This document shows, piece after piece, positions 33,201 through 52,246 of a stretch of DNA of 64,000 nucleotides. Made by a program: the position numbers and the translations under genes. Position 1 is the first letter of the stretch; each line of letters starts with the position of its first letter. The notes under the pieces are model-generated. The model saw only the letters and a list, made by a program, of their open reading frames with translations, was not told where the DNA came from and searched no databases. This stretch comes from Brienomyrus brachyistius. Lineage: Eukaryota; Chordata; Actinopteri; Osteoglossiformes; Mormyridae. The stretch lies in assembly GCF_023856365.1 (NCBI RefSeq), contig NW_026042692.1:1-64000 (forward strand). The letters run 5' to 3'.

Positions 33201-36200
33201 ATGCCAGTTAAAGTAGCAAAATGCCTTCCACCCGCCTTGTCCCTGACATGTTAAATCACAAAGCACCTTTGTCACGCTGCTTCTGAATAGTTTCAAATGA
33301 CAGCATCTCCTTTTTGCTAGACTCCGTACTTCTGGAGCTCTCAGCAGTGGCCAGCCTCCGAGCTAGATTACGGTGATTACCAATTATTAATCATGTGCTC
33401 GCCTATTACATCATTACTTCCCTTTACTAGAATAATAGAAAAACACAGTTTCTTGCCATGTCTTTCTTTTGCTCTTCTAAAGCGATTTATTTGACTAAGA
33501 AGAATATCAGAAAGCAAGGGCAGCTGATAGACTATGAAAAGGTAAGAGAAAATTTTTATTTATGTACATTTCAATGCTATTCTTATTCGCTGGTCTGAAG
33601 CATTGCTTGATGAGATCATGTGATAGCTGAATGCTCATGGGAGTTTTACTTACACAAAATATTATGAGGGTAGAAGGAAAAATGATTGGTTCAGAGAGAT
33701 AACCAATTAGATTGTACATGAGGTGGATCCGAGCAACTAGAGGAGGCAGGAGCAACCAATCAGATGTCTTGGTCCTGCCTCCTCTGCAATCTGATTGGTT
33801 ATCTATCCGAACCAATCATTTTCCTTCTGCCCTCAGAACATTTTTGTGTAAGAAAACCTCCCACCAATTATGCACATAGTAGGATCGCACATAGACATCC
33901 ACCAACTTGCCGCCATGTTGCGTCAGGGTCAACGCATTTTAGGTTCTCATCAGTAAGAGGGTTTGTGAATCCGACACTGCCAGCTGATATCCTGGGAGGG
34001 GTTCGGCCTGTGAGTCATAACGTGAACCCATGCAGCAACGCAGCCAGCCGTGCGACCTGGCAATGTCGCATTTAAACATCGTCTCCGCAGGACAGCTACA
34101 ACATGTTGCACAAACGGATCAACCACACCTGGGACTTCGTGGTGATGCAGGCGAAGGAGCAGCTCAGGTAAACCCCACCCCAGCCCGGGAATACTGTCGC
34201 ATCGAGCTATGAAATCAATTTCATAAATGCACACAAGGGGACAGATGAGAATGGATGAATAAATCTCGTATTAAGAGGATGATGATGTTACCTAAATTAA
34301 AAAGTAACATGGTGTGTGGTCATAATTTCCCTCCTATCTGTTAAATCAGACCTCAGCCTAAACACTAGAGTCGGAAATCCATTTCTAAGTGAAAAAGGAA
34401 ACAGAAAAATGAAAACCCTACCTTGCAGTTCAGTGATTACCGCTATATGCTAATTACCCAGTATGCTTTCTGACTCTCCATCGACTGCTCTGCTCCTACC
34501 AGGGCAGCCAAACAGAGGCGCAAGGCGGACCGCATCGTGCTGGAATGTCAGGAACAGGCCTACTGGCTCGTCAACAGACCGCCAGTAAGCACCTCCCCCG
34601 AAACCCCTGACTCCCTACATCTGCCCCGGCGAAAACCCAGTATGCTGTGATTAGAGTAAAGCACACACTGGGTAAACCTGAACTCAATGCACCTTGGCAG
34701 CTCGAATATCGCCTCAGGCTGGGGGCGATTCTAGGATTTTTTTGAGGTTGTGGGGCAGAGTGGTGGCTCTGGGCCTAGGGATCTGTGCAAGCAAGTGGAA
34801 GGTTGTTGGTTCAAATCCTGTGAATGCCCAGAGTGATTCTACTCCGTTGGGCCTTTCAGCAAGGGCCTTAACCTGCAATTGCTTTGTCCTGGGTATGACA
34901 TTAATCTACATGCAGGCCTGTTAGGAGATCCTTCAACTTACAGGGGAAACTTGGCAGGATTGGCAGGAAGGCATAGGCAGGGTCCCATTCCCCCACAGAG
35001 AGCTGGGGGGTTGTGCAGTTCTCTCCCACGACAACGGGTTTGTTCAATGAAGGAAGGCAAAGGAAACATCTGTAAGGACATATGGAACATTTCCGGTATA
35101 ATTTTCGATCTCCGTCATCTCCAGAGCATTGAGCTCAGCAAAATTCACGGGGGGGGGGGGGGGGGGGGGAGTTTTATCTTCGTTAAGTAAGACACACAGA
35201 GTGTCTCCATGCATACTTTGTGGGGGAGGAATATATCACTTCAGGCCTGATAACCCACTACTGCTTCAGTGTGATCATGAAATATTTACTTAGCTGGGAA
35301 GAAGCCTATGTTCTGTGGGACGAGAGCTTTCAGAAGACAGACAGGACAGCAGGCTGCGGGAATGAGCAACTGCACCCTCGCTGAGTGTAATTTGGAGTTC
35401 ATGAATAACACAGGAGAGTGGAGAATGAAAGTGTGGGACAGGAGCAGAGTGTGGTGTGTATCTGGCTTAATCCCGGCCGTCACTAGGGCCCCTTTCTGCT
35501 GGGTGCGCAGCATCTCTCAGGGCTAATAAGCATCAGCGTTTATGTGGGCCATTATCCCCATCCGGGGCGGCATCAGGAGGTGGGAATGGCAGCCACGCAG
35601 CTGCGGATCACATCCTAAATTCAGCTTATTTTGCAGATGTACCTTTTATTGAGACTAGAGCAGTTGGGGGTTTAGGGACTTCTCTCAGGGGTCCAGTGGT
35701 GATGTCACTCTGCTGACTGTGGGATTTAAACCGGCAACCTTCCAGTCATAGGCGGCGACTGCCAACCCGCTCAGCCACACACCACCTTCATTGATGAAAC
35801 CCACCGTTTTGACGCCAATTAGACGGAAACACAGTTGAGCCAAAAACCACGCAGCGTAGGGCCCCCCAGTCAGGTGCTGCTCGTGTTTAAAAGGCAGGGA
35901 CGCTCTGCACTCTGGTACGGCCAGGTGGACGGGGGAAGCTGGGGGGGGGGGGGGGGATTAAAACCAGCAAATGACAAAATGGCCACTTCCTGCCTCCTTT
36001 CTCTTTGCCCGAGAAACACGAGACGCATCGCTAAGACTGGTGATGCTTGGATCTGGGAGAGAGGAGTGCGAAGGGACTGGGAGACGGCCTGAAGCTAAAA
36101 TGCAGACATGCTGTGTTTGCGTCTCCCCCCCCACCACCCCCCCACTTGTTGGGCCTTTTAAACGAGCTGGAAGAGGATCCCACCTCCGGAATACCGGATC

Positions 36201-39200
36201 CATTATCTGACCTCTATTCCTGCGGCTCAGGCTTAATGCTGCATGTTAGCGGAGAGATAATGGATGTAATTGCAAATAGCAGCGTAATAATTTGCCAAAT
36301 AGTCTCTCTGCTGTTAAGTCCTGAGCTGATCTGAAGCACTTTAATTGGGATTTAAGGAAACCATGTTAAATCAGATTGCATTCAGTATCGACATTTGGTT
36401 AGTTTATTCTGTAAAGCAGGGTACCCCAGTCCTGATCATGGATACTGTGTCACCGACTGGCCCTCCAGGACCGAATGGTCCTTTTGGAAAGCTGTCACAC
36501 TGTCCCCTACTGGGCAGTGTCGCCATGGGCTGTACCCAGTGGCATCATGGGAAATGTGACCAGTAGTGCTAAGGGGTATTAATGCAGCGTTAGACCGGCG
36601 TCAGTCTGCTTGAGAGAAACGAGCTCACTCTTCATCTGAAGTTCAGCTAAGGATTTCTCACCCTCTGATTTTCTGCAGCCGGGAACATTCAGCGTTCAAG
36701 AACAAGGCCCTGAGCGAAGGAACCGGCACAACTCCCGAGTCCAGCTGGTCTGAGCTTTTTATTAAGCATATACATTTTTTCCGTAATGCCAGTACCTGCT
36801 GTTTATCGCCTCTGTCAGTCACAGGACCGGATCCGGGCAAACAAGAGAGCCGCTCGGGGCCTAGATAAGATCAAAGTCATGAAGAAAAAATATGTATATT
36901 AATATCTATATATATATGGCAGCTATAGGCAGAATAGGCTGTTGCCTTGGGCCCCCAAATTACCCAAGGAAGTGAAGTGATAATCAGTGTTTTTGGTGGG
37001 AGGGCATCCGAGGGAAGCTCGTGTGTGAGTGTGACAGCACTTCGTTGTGCTCATCTTTCTGTCTCACTTCTTCCTCACTTCCTGCTCTCGTTTTCCATGC
37101 TAACGTAAGTACGTCAGCAGTCCCACAATACATACTCGTAATAGTGCTATATTATTCATGGTTTCTAGACTGGATGTCTGCTTAGTAAAGCCAGGAGCTG
37201 AGTGTGAGCAGAATTCCTACTGTCTGATTCCTTGCATGTGATTCGCTCGTGGGAGTTTTACCCTCACAAAAATGTTCTGAGGGCAGAAGGAAAAATGATT
37301 GGTTCAGAGAGATAACCAATTAGATTGTAGAGGAGGTGGGTCTAAGGAACTAGAGGAGGCAGGAACAAGACATCTGATTGGTTGACCCCCCCCCCTCCTC
37401 TAGTTGCCTGTATCCACCACTTCTACAGTCTGATTGGTTATCTCTCTGAACCAATGAACCTTGTGCCCTCAGAACATTTTTGCGCAAGTAAAACTCCCAT
37501 AAACATGTGGCTTATATCATGTTTAGAGACGGTTTTGTTTCTTCCTTCTTTACAGAACAGAACGCGGACTACTACAAAAGAGAGGTAAGCCTGAAAGAAT
37601 TTAGAGTGAACCTATTTCAGCTGATGGGATGGTTGCCAAGAACAACCAAAGAGGGTGATTAAGTGGGCTCTTAAGAATGCTGTCATAAGAAAATTGCTTC
37701 GGAAGGATCTACATCTGTGTTGTCGTTTTCTTTTGTTGGCTCTCAGATATTGACAAATTCTGTTTAAAGGTACAACAGCATGGCTCTTATCAGGGCTTGG
37801 ATGTGTACCATGCTGTGCCTTTTTTCTGACTCTTATATTCCCCGTGTGATTTTTCATGGCTCCCGACACCAGATTGAACACATCAGGAAATCCCTGGGCC
37901 GCTCGAGGGTCAAGTCCTCCATCTGCCTGGAAAGGTTGGATAACAGCCTCCCCCACCTACCCCCCCCCAACACCTGTGATTCAGCCTCAGTCCCAGCATA
38001 GCTGGGGGACCACTGGTTCGACACCAGTCCACATTAGTCCCTAACTGGGGGATATCTCTGGGTATTCTGTATACTGTGCCTCTGATTGGTGGGGGGGGGG
38101 ATCTATTTCATGTTAATTCTGACAAAAATGCTGGGGACTGCTCTTTGTGAAAATCTAACCTCGTTATTTCGTTCTTTCGTCCATCTGCCCATCCATCTTT
38201 CACCATAAATCTCAGAGTCACACATATCCTGGATTAATGATGCCTAACTAATATTGAAACCGGTTGACTATTAAACTGAATTGAACTGTATTTAACTGCA
38301 AATAATTACTTAATATTGATCAGAAGGTCGCCGGTTCAAGCCTGGCTTCAGCACACTTGTGGGTCCTTGAACAAGGCCCTTAACCCCCAGGTTCCTGGGA
38401 GCCTCTACGGGCAGCTGCCCTTTGCTACCAAGCTTTCTCTCACCTATGGAGAGCAAGATGGAGGAGATGAAAAGAGAATTTCCTTATAGGGTTCAATGAC
38501 GTATAATCATTTCGTCACCATTTCGAGCTCCAGTTTGCTGGAATATGCCAGCATTGAACCTGAATATTTGATGACTTGCAAGGATTATAGAAAGTAGGAC
38601 TAAAACTGGGAATGGCTGGTCTTCTGTGTTCAGCTTCCTTAAGTTCAGCGAGCAGTACCTGAACCATGACCCCATGATGCAAGGCTGCCCCCCCAGCAAC
38701 CCCTGGATAACAGATGACACGGCACTCTGGACGCTGAATGCCGACATGTGAGTGTGCGTTACCGCGCCCCATCCTGCCTCTTCAGGGCCACACCCCCAGA
38801 GGTGACTGTCGTCTCTTCACTTCCACGCCTCCTGGTGCAGGGTGGAGACACCCACCAAGCTGCGGGTGGAACGATGGGGGTTCGGCTTCACGGAGCTCCT
38901 TAGGGACCCTCTGGGACGGTGCAAGTTCAGGGAGTACCTGGAGAAGGAGTTCAGTGGTGAGCAGCATGTAGACCCCCCCGCCCAAGTAGATCAGCTTCAT
39001 GGAGGCATCGTCAGCAAGTAAGAATCATATTCATTATTTGATCACTGCGGGCCTATTTGGGCAGTGTGTGACTCAGCAGATTGGGATTCATTGCAGGAGG
39101 TCATCAGCTCAAATCCCAGAGTCAGCTGAGTGACCTCACTATTGGGCCGTCGATCAGTTACTCCAGGGACTGACTGACCCTGCCCTCTCAAAAAAAAAAA

Positions 39201-40338
39201 AAAATAGGATCTAGCATCTGCTAAATTAATAATCATGATCCCTCTATGAAAGGCAATTCTCCTCCATATTGGCATCGTGATGAGCGCCTCCTGCAGGTAG
39301 CTGATGCATGCGCTGTTTCATTCACAGTGGAGAACCTCTGTTTCTGGGAGGCCTGTGAGGACATCCGGCACGGCGAGAGCGCTACGATCCCGCAGAAGGT
39401 GGAAGAGGTCTACAAGTGAGTGCGACCTTGTGGCCCAGTGGGACAGTTTGCATCCCAGTTGAATTTAGAGCAGGCCCTGATGTGGCACTTGCTTACTCCC
39501 AGTGGGACTGCAAAGCTCAGGCTCATCACTTCCTTCCCCCCAGGCAGTTCCTGGCCCCGGGAGCCAGCAAGTGGGTAAACGTGGACAGCAAGACCATGGA
39601 GAAGACCCTGCAGGGCATGAAAAGCCCACATCGTTTTGTCCTGGATGACGCCCAGATGCACATCTATTTCCTGATGAAGAAGGTAGGAGCATTAACTGTG
39701 CACAGCCATGAAAGTGGATGACAGCTTCATTAAAACGGGCTCTCGGCCTCTCCTCTCACCCTCAGGACTCCTACGCCCGCTATTTAAAGTCCGATCTCTA
39801 CAAAAACATGCTGGCTAGAGCCATAGAACCACAAGAGACCAAAAAAAGGTAAAACTATTATCTTCTATAAAAGGGGTCTTTCTGTAATATATTCCATGTA
39901 TTTTATATAAGGGGATAAGACTCATATTGGTGTGGGATACACACAGGTTCTGTTTCTGGGGTTGTTAACGATTAATTCCAGGGATTTTTGGGCTTAGTGT
40001 GAACTGCTGGCTTCAGCTTAGCTTCGTCACTAAGACTACACAGAGTTCTGTAATGTTAATTGCTTTTGCGTCCCCTGTGATGCTCTCCAGTTTCTGTTTG
40101 TAATTCCACGGTAGTCAAGGATTTTCCAACATGGCTGACTTAGAAAAGGCAGTGCCACAAGTGTTAGCGGAACGCTAACATGTTCTCCTTCCCATCATGC
40201 CCCAGTGTCTTTCCCTTTGTGAGACGCCAGCGGCACTCCAGCCGTAACCCTGCCCTTTTCGCCCAGGCCTTAGAGGACAACGGCAAGACCAAGTCCCTGG
40301 GGTCACCAGCAAGTCCCACAGCAGCCTGCTCTTCCTAA
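30276..40338 (+). CDS. rgs11: R7-family regulator of G-protein signalling 11
   Basis: R7 RGS proteins speed GTP hydrolysis by Galpha-i/o and are obligate partners of Gbeta5. Coding exons: 30276-30338, 31229-31325, 31618-31668, 32831-32937, 33321-33372, 33483-33541, 34091-34167, 34503-34584, 36679-36747 (3' end uncertain), 37561-37584, 37873-37934, 38634-38747, 38841-38956, 39328-39415, 39544-39682, 39766-39848, 40206-40338. This gives about 471 aa against 467 in human RGS11. Visible domains are DEP (~30-105), with [14 protein letters not shown] and [14 protein letters not shown] (~108-215); GGL (~228-285) with the Gbeta5-contact SNPW at 269-272; and the RGS domain (~299-415), with [12 protein letters not shown] and [20 protein letters not shown]. 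The tail [17 protein letters not shown]...SPTAAC matches RGS11, while [12 protein letters not shown] is RGS9-like, so RGS9 was considered and set aside. The start exon ([10 protein letters not shown]...) matches the R7 N-terminus. Neighbouring clcn7 fits human 16p13.3 synteny. Confidence 0.93.
33055..33190. mobile_element. Fold-back MITE in an rgs11 intron
   Basis: It starts ACAGTATTTCTCAATCTGGT and ends CCGAGGACCGGATTGGGAAA then CACTG. The interior has AAAAACGTAGACTGTCTGGT and AAAAACGTGGATCATCTG. It is a second member of the family in the u2af2 intron at 23155-23325. Confidence 0.75.
33638..33863. mobile_element. Palindromic MITE copy A in an rgs11 intron
   Basis: The left arm TGGGAGTTTTACTTACACAA then GAAGGAAAAATGATTGGTTC, and the right arm GAACCAATCATTTTCCTTCT then TTTGTGTAAGAAAACCTCCC, form an almost full-length inverted repeat. 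The arms contain GATTGGTTCAGAGAGATAAC and CAATCTGATTGGTTATC, the same words found at the edges of the 29-bp satellite. No coding capacity. Confidence 0.85.
34745..34990 (+). repeat. SINE in an rgs11 intron
   Basis: GGCAGAGTGGTGGCTCTGGG resembles an A-box start. GGTTGTTGGTTCAAATCCTG is a B box, followed by TTTCAGCAAGGGCCTTAACC. This is the standard tRNA-derived SINE layout on the plus strand. Confidence 0.75.
35640..35790 (-). repeat. SINE, reverse orientation, in an rgs11 intron
   Basis: GGGGTCCAGTGGTGATGTCA then GGGATTTAAACCGGCAACCT (inverted B box) and CCGCTCAGCCACACACC (inverted A box) mirror the copy at 25830-26036. Confidence 0.75.
36825..36893 (+). other. Candidate cassette exon of rgs11
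   Basis: An acceptor CAGTCACAG precedes 69 nt (23 codons) that fit phase 0. They encode [20 protein letters not shown] then KKY, and are followed by a GTATAT donor. The phases match both neighbours (36679-36747 and 37561-37584). Without it the protein length already fits human RGS11, so it could be an alternative exon or an open stretch by chance. It would add a basic segment just before the GGL domain. Confidence 0.4.
37250..37499. mobile_element. Palindromic MITE copy B in an rgs11 intron
   Basis: The termini TGGGAGTTTTACCCTCACAA and CGCAAGTAAAACTCCCA, plus inner arms GATTGGTTCAGAGAGATAAC and GGTTATCTCTCTGAACCAAT, define the same family as copy A. It ends about 60 bp before the 37561 exon, so the polypyrimidine tract of that exon lies next to the transposon edge. 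Confidence 0.85.
38325..38500 (+). repeat. SINE in an rgs11 intron
   Basis: GAAGGTCGCCGGTTCAAGCC is an excellent B box. GGGTCCTTGAACAAGGCCCT then TAACCCCCAG is the shared body seen at 143-358. Confidence 0.8.
39055..39235 (+). repeat. SINE with poly(A), in an rgs11 intron
   Basis: TGTGTGACTCAGCAGATTGG then GGTCATCAGCTCAAATCCCA supply degraded A and B boxes. They are followed by GGGACTGACTGACCCTGCCC, a poly(A) run and CTAGCATCTGCTAAAT, the same tail as at 25045-25230. Confidence 0.75.
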
Positions 40339-40830
40339 CACTGCCTCCTGGGGGGGGGATGCACTCTGAGCTCACTGCTGCCCCACAGAGGCTGTTTGGG
40401 GGCGGTGCTCTGCTGCTCTATTTGACGCAGTCTTCCAGGATTTTTAACTTCGGATGTATTTTTATTATAGTGTCATGTTAAATAAGAACAGACTAAATTA
40501 TGGTTTAGATCAGAAGTGAGAAAAGTCCTGTGTCTCTATATATAGGAAAAGTTTATTTCATTAGTAACAGACAAACCATAGTTGAGCCAAATATTGCCTT
40601 ATTACTAAGTAATAAACATCTGCATACAACTTTCACTGAAACAATGGTTGTAATAGATAAATAGCCATTTAAAACTTGGCATTTAGCTCAGTGCTTATAA
40701 TGTGGATTGTGTCCCATATTCCAGATCAAAACTGTGCAGTTTCGAACCTGCATCATGTCTGCTTCAGATTCCAGCAGCTTCTCTCATCCTTTGTTCATTT
40801 ACTTCTTCAGCATTTCTCAATAAATTAAGC
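40339..40830 (+). other. rgs11 3' UTR with candidate poly(A) signals
   Basis: AATAAA hexamers occur at 40611-40616 and 40819-40824 after the stop codon. Either could end the transcript. The assignment is positional only. Confidence 0.5.
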
Positions 40831-43800
40831 AAGTTTTTAATTCACCTTTAGTGGAATTCTGTCACTTAAATACCAAAATAGAATAACACAGGTGTCGTAC
40901 TTTTCAACCATTTTTCTTTTGGCTTATAAACGGCATGTGCTACTCTGAGATCACTGACCTGCTGGAGATGTGGTTCGGAACCGCAGGTGACCTCGAGTTC
41001 TTTTTTTTTTCCTCCGTGGAGGGAATCAAACAACAAAAGAGATTAGCCAGAGATCCACCCTGCACGGACTTGCTGGTATGATGGGAACGGGACCTAGATT
41101 TACTGGAAGCACAAAGAGAGCAAACTAAATTCTGACAGGCGGAACAAATCGCTACAAAAGGTTCAACAGACAGGCGGAACAAATCGCTACAAAAGGTTTC
41201 AGTCACCTGTCTCCCCTGCCAGGACAGCACCTCCCTCCCACAGCGCACCAACAATACATTATACTATTATACCGTGTCTTGGAAAAGTATTGGAATCCTA
41301 CTTAGTGTTTTAAAAAGCAGCACATTTCTAAATTATCTATATCCCAGTCCCTGAAAGCTATAACTAAAGATTACTGAGGGTAAGATGAATCTCTGCTGCA
41401 TCTCATAAGTTCATTAAAAATCGAAACTTCCTTTCTTTCAGAACTGAATTTTCTGCCATGTTGGTCTTTAAAATTGTCCATTCGGCTCCAACAAGCTTTC
41501 GAACTCCAGTTTGAATGAAATATTGGGCTGCGAATGTGAAGTAGACAGGGTCATGGTGAGGAATGCGTCAGGAATATGGGGCGTGTCTGGAAGTCTGTGT
41601 CCATCACCAAAGCCTGTGATATTCATTATTGGCGGTTTGTTTATTGGCTGCTAAGGCTCACAATGGAAGCTCAATACTAAGTGTTTTGAATTACTGAAGT
41701 TTGCATGTTGACGGAGCCGGGATGGATGGATGGATGGATAGATAAATGTTTAATAATACATGCAGTACAAGTGTCAAACTAACTTTACCAGACAAGCCCA
41801 TTAAAACGAGGCTCTCAGTTTCTCTTGAAATTCTTATGTAAAAAAAAAAAAAAATAATAATAATAAACTACTTTGCATGTTACTTTTTAATAGATTTCCT
41901 TTTTAAAAAATTAAATCTGACTACGCAAATCCTTCAACTCCTACACTACCCATCAAGGCAATCCTCAGGATTCCAGCAGCACAGAGTTAACTGATGTTCT
42001 GCGCGGTTCTTAAAAATGCATGAAACTCGCGAGATAAAAATAAAACAACCGCAACAGAGAATACTGAAATTCCGTCTTCATATTACTGAAACATACAGGA
42101 TTAAGAGACAACATGAAGTTGGGAAAGGGATTGGTGGGGGGTGGGGGGTGGGATTAAAGGCACTGTCAGCATAACATCATAAAGACGGCACCGATGTCCA
42201 TTTGCCATGGATTATGTTGTATTCTGCGACTAAAAAGGACCCATAATCTGATTAAGTTCACATCAGACTAATGAGTGAATCTTCTCTGACAGCATTACTG
42301 ACGCATAGCCCGCCATCCAGAGCTGCATTAGTGCGTTATGGGTTTCTAAGGCCCACCTTAACACAGCAGGGAAACACGTGCTGCTTAGTACGCTATTTCT
42401 CGGATCTGTAACATCGTAAGGTCACAGTACAACGTCGTGTCTTTCTGCAACTTTATAGCAGGGCTGAACAGCCAGGTGGCATTTTGGGCATTTTCAAGGT
42501 GAGCCGATGGGTAGGCGAGCCGGCAAAAATCTTGGGGAACCCCCCCCCCCTTTCCCAGTCAGCAAAATTTATTGCACAGCAAAAGTTATGGAGACCCCAG
42601 CTCTGTAAAATTTACTGTGGGAGTCCAAGGAAACTTTAAAAACACAATATCTCAATCTCCGGAGTCCTTTAAACCTAAAAAATATACAAAGAAATCTATG
42701 CTGTGATTCTGCTAGAGAATTTGGGCCCCATGAATGCATATCATATTGGGCCACAAACCCACACCAATGCAGTTATGTTCCAAGTTTTTTACTGTCCTAA
42801 TCTCCCCCCCTTAACTGCGCCCCAGACTTGATGTTCCACGTTACAATTTCAACCAAATGTTGTGTGTTAAAAAAAAAATTAAATTGTGCACCAAAATTTT
42901 TTAACATGAAAGCAAGCATTAATAAAACTTAATCAAATGTTGATTTTTTTTTTTTTATATATAGAATTTCTCATTGTTTTGCTGATATCTGGGAAAACTG
43001 GGTTCATGGATCGGGATGGAAAGGCATGTTCAACGCACATTTTTTTTTAAATATTGATTTCCAGCAACTAATAAGCAAATCGAGGGAAATCTGCAAGGTA
43101 CAAATCTGCAAGGTACAACAGAACCGTTCATCTCATTTCTACCCCGTCAAATCGCGTCCCAGGCTTTCTGGACCTCCCACTGAAATGCATTCAGCGACAT
43201 CCACCTAAACAATTGCATTACCCCGGCAACGGGACTGCAGTAATCTCATTTAGTCTGAGAATTTGTGTGTCAGAAGGTAGAAAATTAGGATACGGACACG
43301 TTGCTCAAAGAGTGCCACGGAGTCACCAGCAGTATCATCAAACACGCCATTTAATACAATAATTTTTTTATCATTGTTTGTATAAATACAAATGATTCTT
43401 ATTAAACAGCATGACTGACTCGTGCAATACAAATAGGCATATGCATCAAAACCTTTATTAGATTTCAGAAATCACAGAAGAAAATCAAGCTTGGCAAAAT
43501 AAAAATTATGCAAAATTATCCAGTATATTTCAGCCGTTTCTATAAATGTACGCTAAGGTGGTACTTGCCAACGCCGAAACAATTCTCTCATCCAGTCACA
43601 GTGCTCTTTAAAATGGAGATACTTTAATTTATTTAAGGTTGAGTTAAAACACGACATTTAATATTCAGAATAAAATCAAAATCTGATAAGGGATTCACAT
43701 CGTTTACCGTTTAACTGGTATGTCCATTTTCGATAGGCTTGTTGGGTGGGTAAAAACCCTATTTAACTGATCAGGGTCACTTAGGCAAGTTCACCTTAAT

Positions 43801-44792
43801 TAAAAACAAAATAACTAAACAGCACATAACTAGTCAAAGTGTAAACTCTGCTGTTGGCAAAAACTGTACGGCTGGACCCCCAAGGGCACCAGCGACTGTA
43901 GGGCCTTGCTTGGCCAGTAGGGGGCCCCCTTGCACGTGACATTGCAAGGATTTGTAAGTTGTAGGGCGCAGATGGGAAACGAGGTGGGGTAAGAAGCATT
44001 TAAAGTGCGGAGCCACATACAGCCATGGGGGTGGGTTTGGGTTTCTAGCACAGCCTGCAAAGACCAGAATAAGTTCCTTTCCTCAACACACTAGCGCCCC
44101 CTTGGCCAAACACGACCCATGGTCACCTTGCAAATCATTAAGCTGCCCTGAACCCCACTCTGCTTTCAGTAAGTGCCATTTAAAAACAATGATATACACA
44201 CATTTTCAGGAGAGCACCTGTGAAGTCACCCCCCCACACACACACACACACACTACTGGCATTGTTTGGCACCCGACCCATGTAAACCTGACCCCGATTT
44301 GCATAATTTATTCAGGTATATATCAGAAACCAGGGTTTCTGCCACCTAGAGGCTGTACGGCGCAACAAGAGACAAATCGCCATCAAAAACACAGGACCTG
44401 GAGAATCACCCGGGGTGGGGGGGATACATACTGTCACGTACTGGCGTGGGTGGGGGAGGACGCAGGCAGTGTGGCAGTCAGCCAATGGGCGAATTCACGA
44501 GAAAAAACACTGTATGTTAAAAACCGCTAGCATCCAGCATGAGAGAAAAAGGTCAAAGCGAGTCAGGGTTTTTCCGGGGGGGGGGGGGGGGGGGCAGGGT
44601 TGGTCTTACCTACACTGGCATGGGAGGGGTGGGAGGCATTGGTTAATGGTACAATGTGCAAGACAATTATCTGGGAGAGGAAAATTAACTTCCCCTAAAG
44701 TAAAACTAAAGTCACAAGAAAACTGTGGTACCCTCTGTCAATAGACCACACTCAAAAAACTCTGAGTAAAAGAGGAACGTTATTGGCCTGGC

Positions 44793-44796
<4 letters not shown>

Positions 44797-44828
<32 letters not shown>
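44797..44828 (+). repeat. (TC)n microsatellite
   Basis: An uninterrupted run of TC dinucleotides, followed by CACACACA. Confidence 0.95.
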
Positions 44829-44838
<10 letters not shown>

Positions 44839-44940
44839 GCTTGAAATGCTTTTTACACATTTACACTAATGTATATCACAATGCTACCAAAGCTTTGCAA
44901 ATGACCACAGAGCGGGACTGACACCCAAGTGTGTGTAGAA

Positions 44941-44984
<44 letters not shown>

Positions 44985-44998
44985 TCTCTCTCTGAAGT
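44941..44998 (+). repeat. (CA)n then (CT)n microsatellite
   Basis: A pure CA run of about 19 repeats leads into TCACTCTCTCTCT. Confidence 0.95.
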
Positions 44999-45252
44999 GC
45001 TTTAAAAACATAACGGATAAATTATTTTATGTGCAAACTGGGAGGGGGCAACAAAAAGTCGCAAAACACACATGGAATCGATCCCCTCCCCCATCACAAC
45101 CAACCCTCGGTGAACGAAACCAGAAAGTCAGTCATTGGCATCCCGGGTTCCGGACTTTGCTGAAATGCACGACCGGTGCGGGTTCTGGCGGGGGCTGACT
45201 GGGGGCAGGGGGGGTTGGCCTGGTGAGCAGCGCGGCAGTCGCCTTCCACGCA

Positions 45253-51650
<6,398 letters not shown>

Positions 51651-51954
51651 TCAGCTCCACTAAACTGGAAATATTCAGCAAAGGTCATACAGGGGTCTTT
51701 ATTGCAAGGATAAGACTCCACTGGTGTGACTCCATGCCTTTGTGGCATTTTTTTCCTGGATTATTCATCAACACAGAGCCACCTTGTACTTTCCATCCTG
51801 AAACCGAAAAATCAATGGCGGAGGCCGAAGAAGCCCAACGCTGACAGGACACTCTAATAACCTTTTTTTTACTCATCATAGCTTCCCTTCTTCCTTGAGG
51901 GTAACATTAGATTCTGGAGGCATGGAACTGATCTGAGATCAGAGCTTCGGGTGT

Positions 51955-52153
51955 GTATATGGGTGTGTCGAGACTAGATGGTCAGTATGGATAACTAAGG
52001 TGCACTAAAATTGGGTGAGCAGGCAAGGCATGTCACCCAGGTTGTGTGACAATTATTTTATATATATGTATATATATATTCCATCCACCATCCCTCCTTT
52101 ACGGAGAACTGCGTTATTTTTATTGTCCATTACGAAGAAAAAAAAAACTATAT

Positions 52154-52246
<93 letters not shown>

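Larger units (their letters stand above)
40831..45252. other. Intergenic region between convergent rgs11 and clcn7
   Basis: No coding exon was recognised. It includes a 29-bp word doubled at 41135-41200 (ACAGGCGGAACAAATCGCTA), a GGAT run near 41720, poly-C and poly-G tracts, and (CT)n at 44797-44828 and (AC)n at 44942-44980. The part nearest 45253 is probably clcn7 3' UTR (minus strand), but its end could not be fixed. Confidence 0.5.

Noticed and set aside
30276..40338. Assignment to rgs9
   Set aside because: RGS9-like words occur (AIEPQET), but the short C-terminal tail with VFPF, RHSS and PTAAC and the clcn7 neighbour fit rgs11 better.
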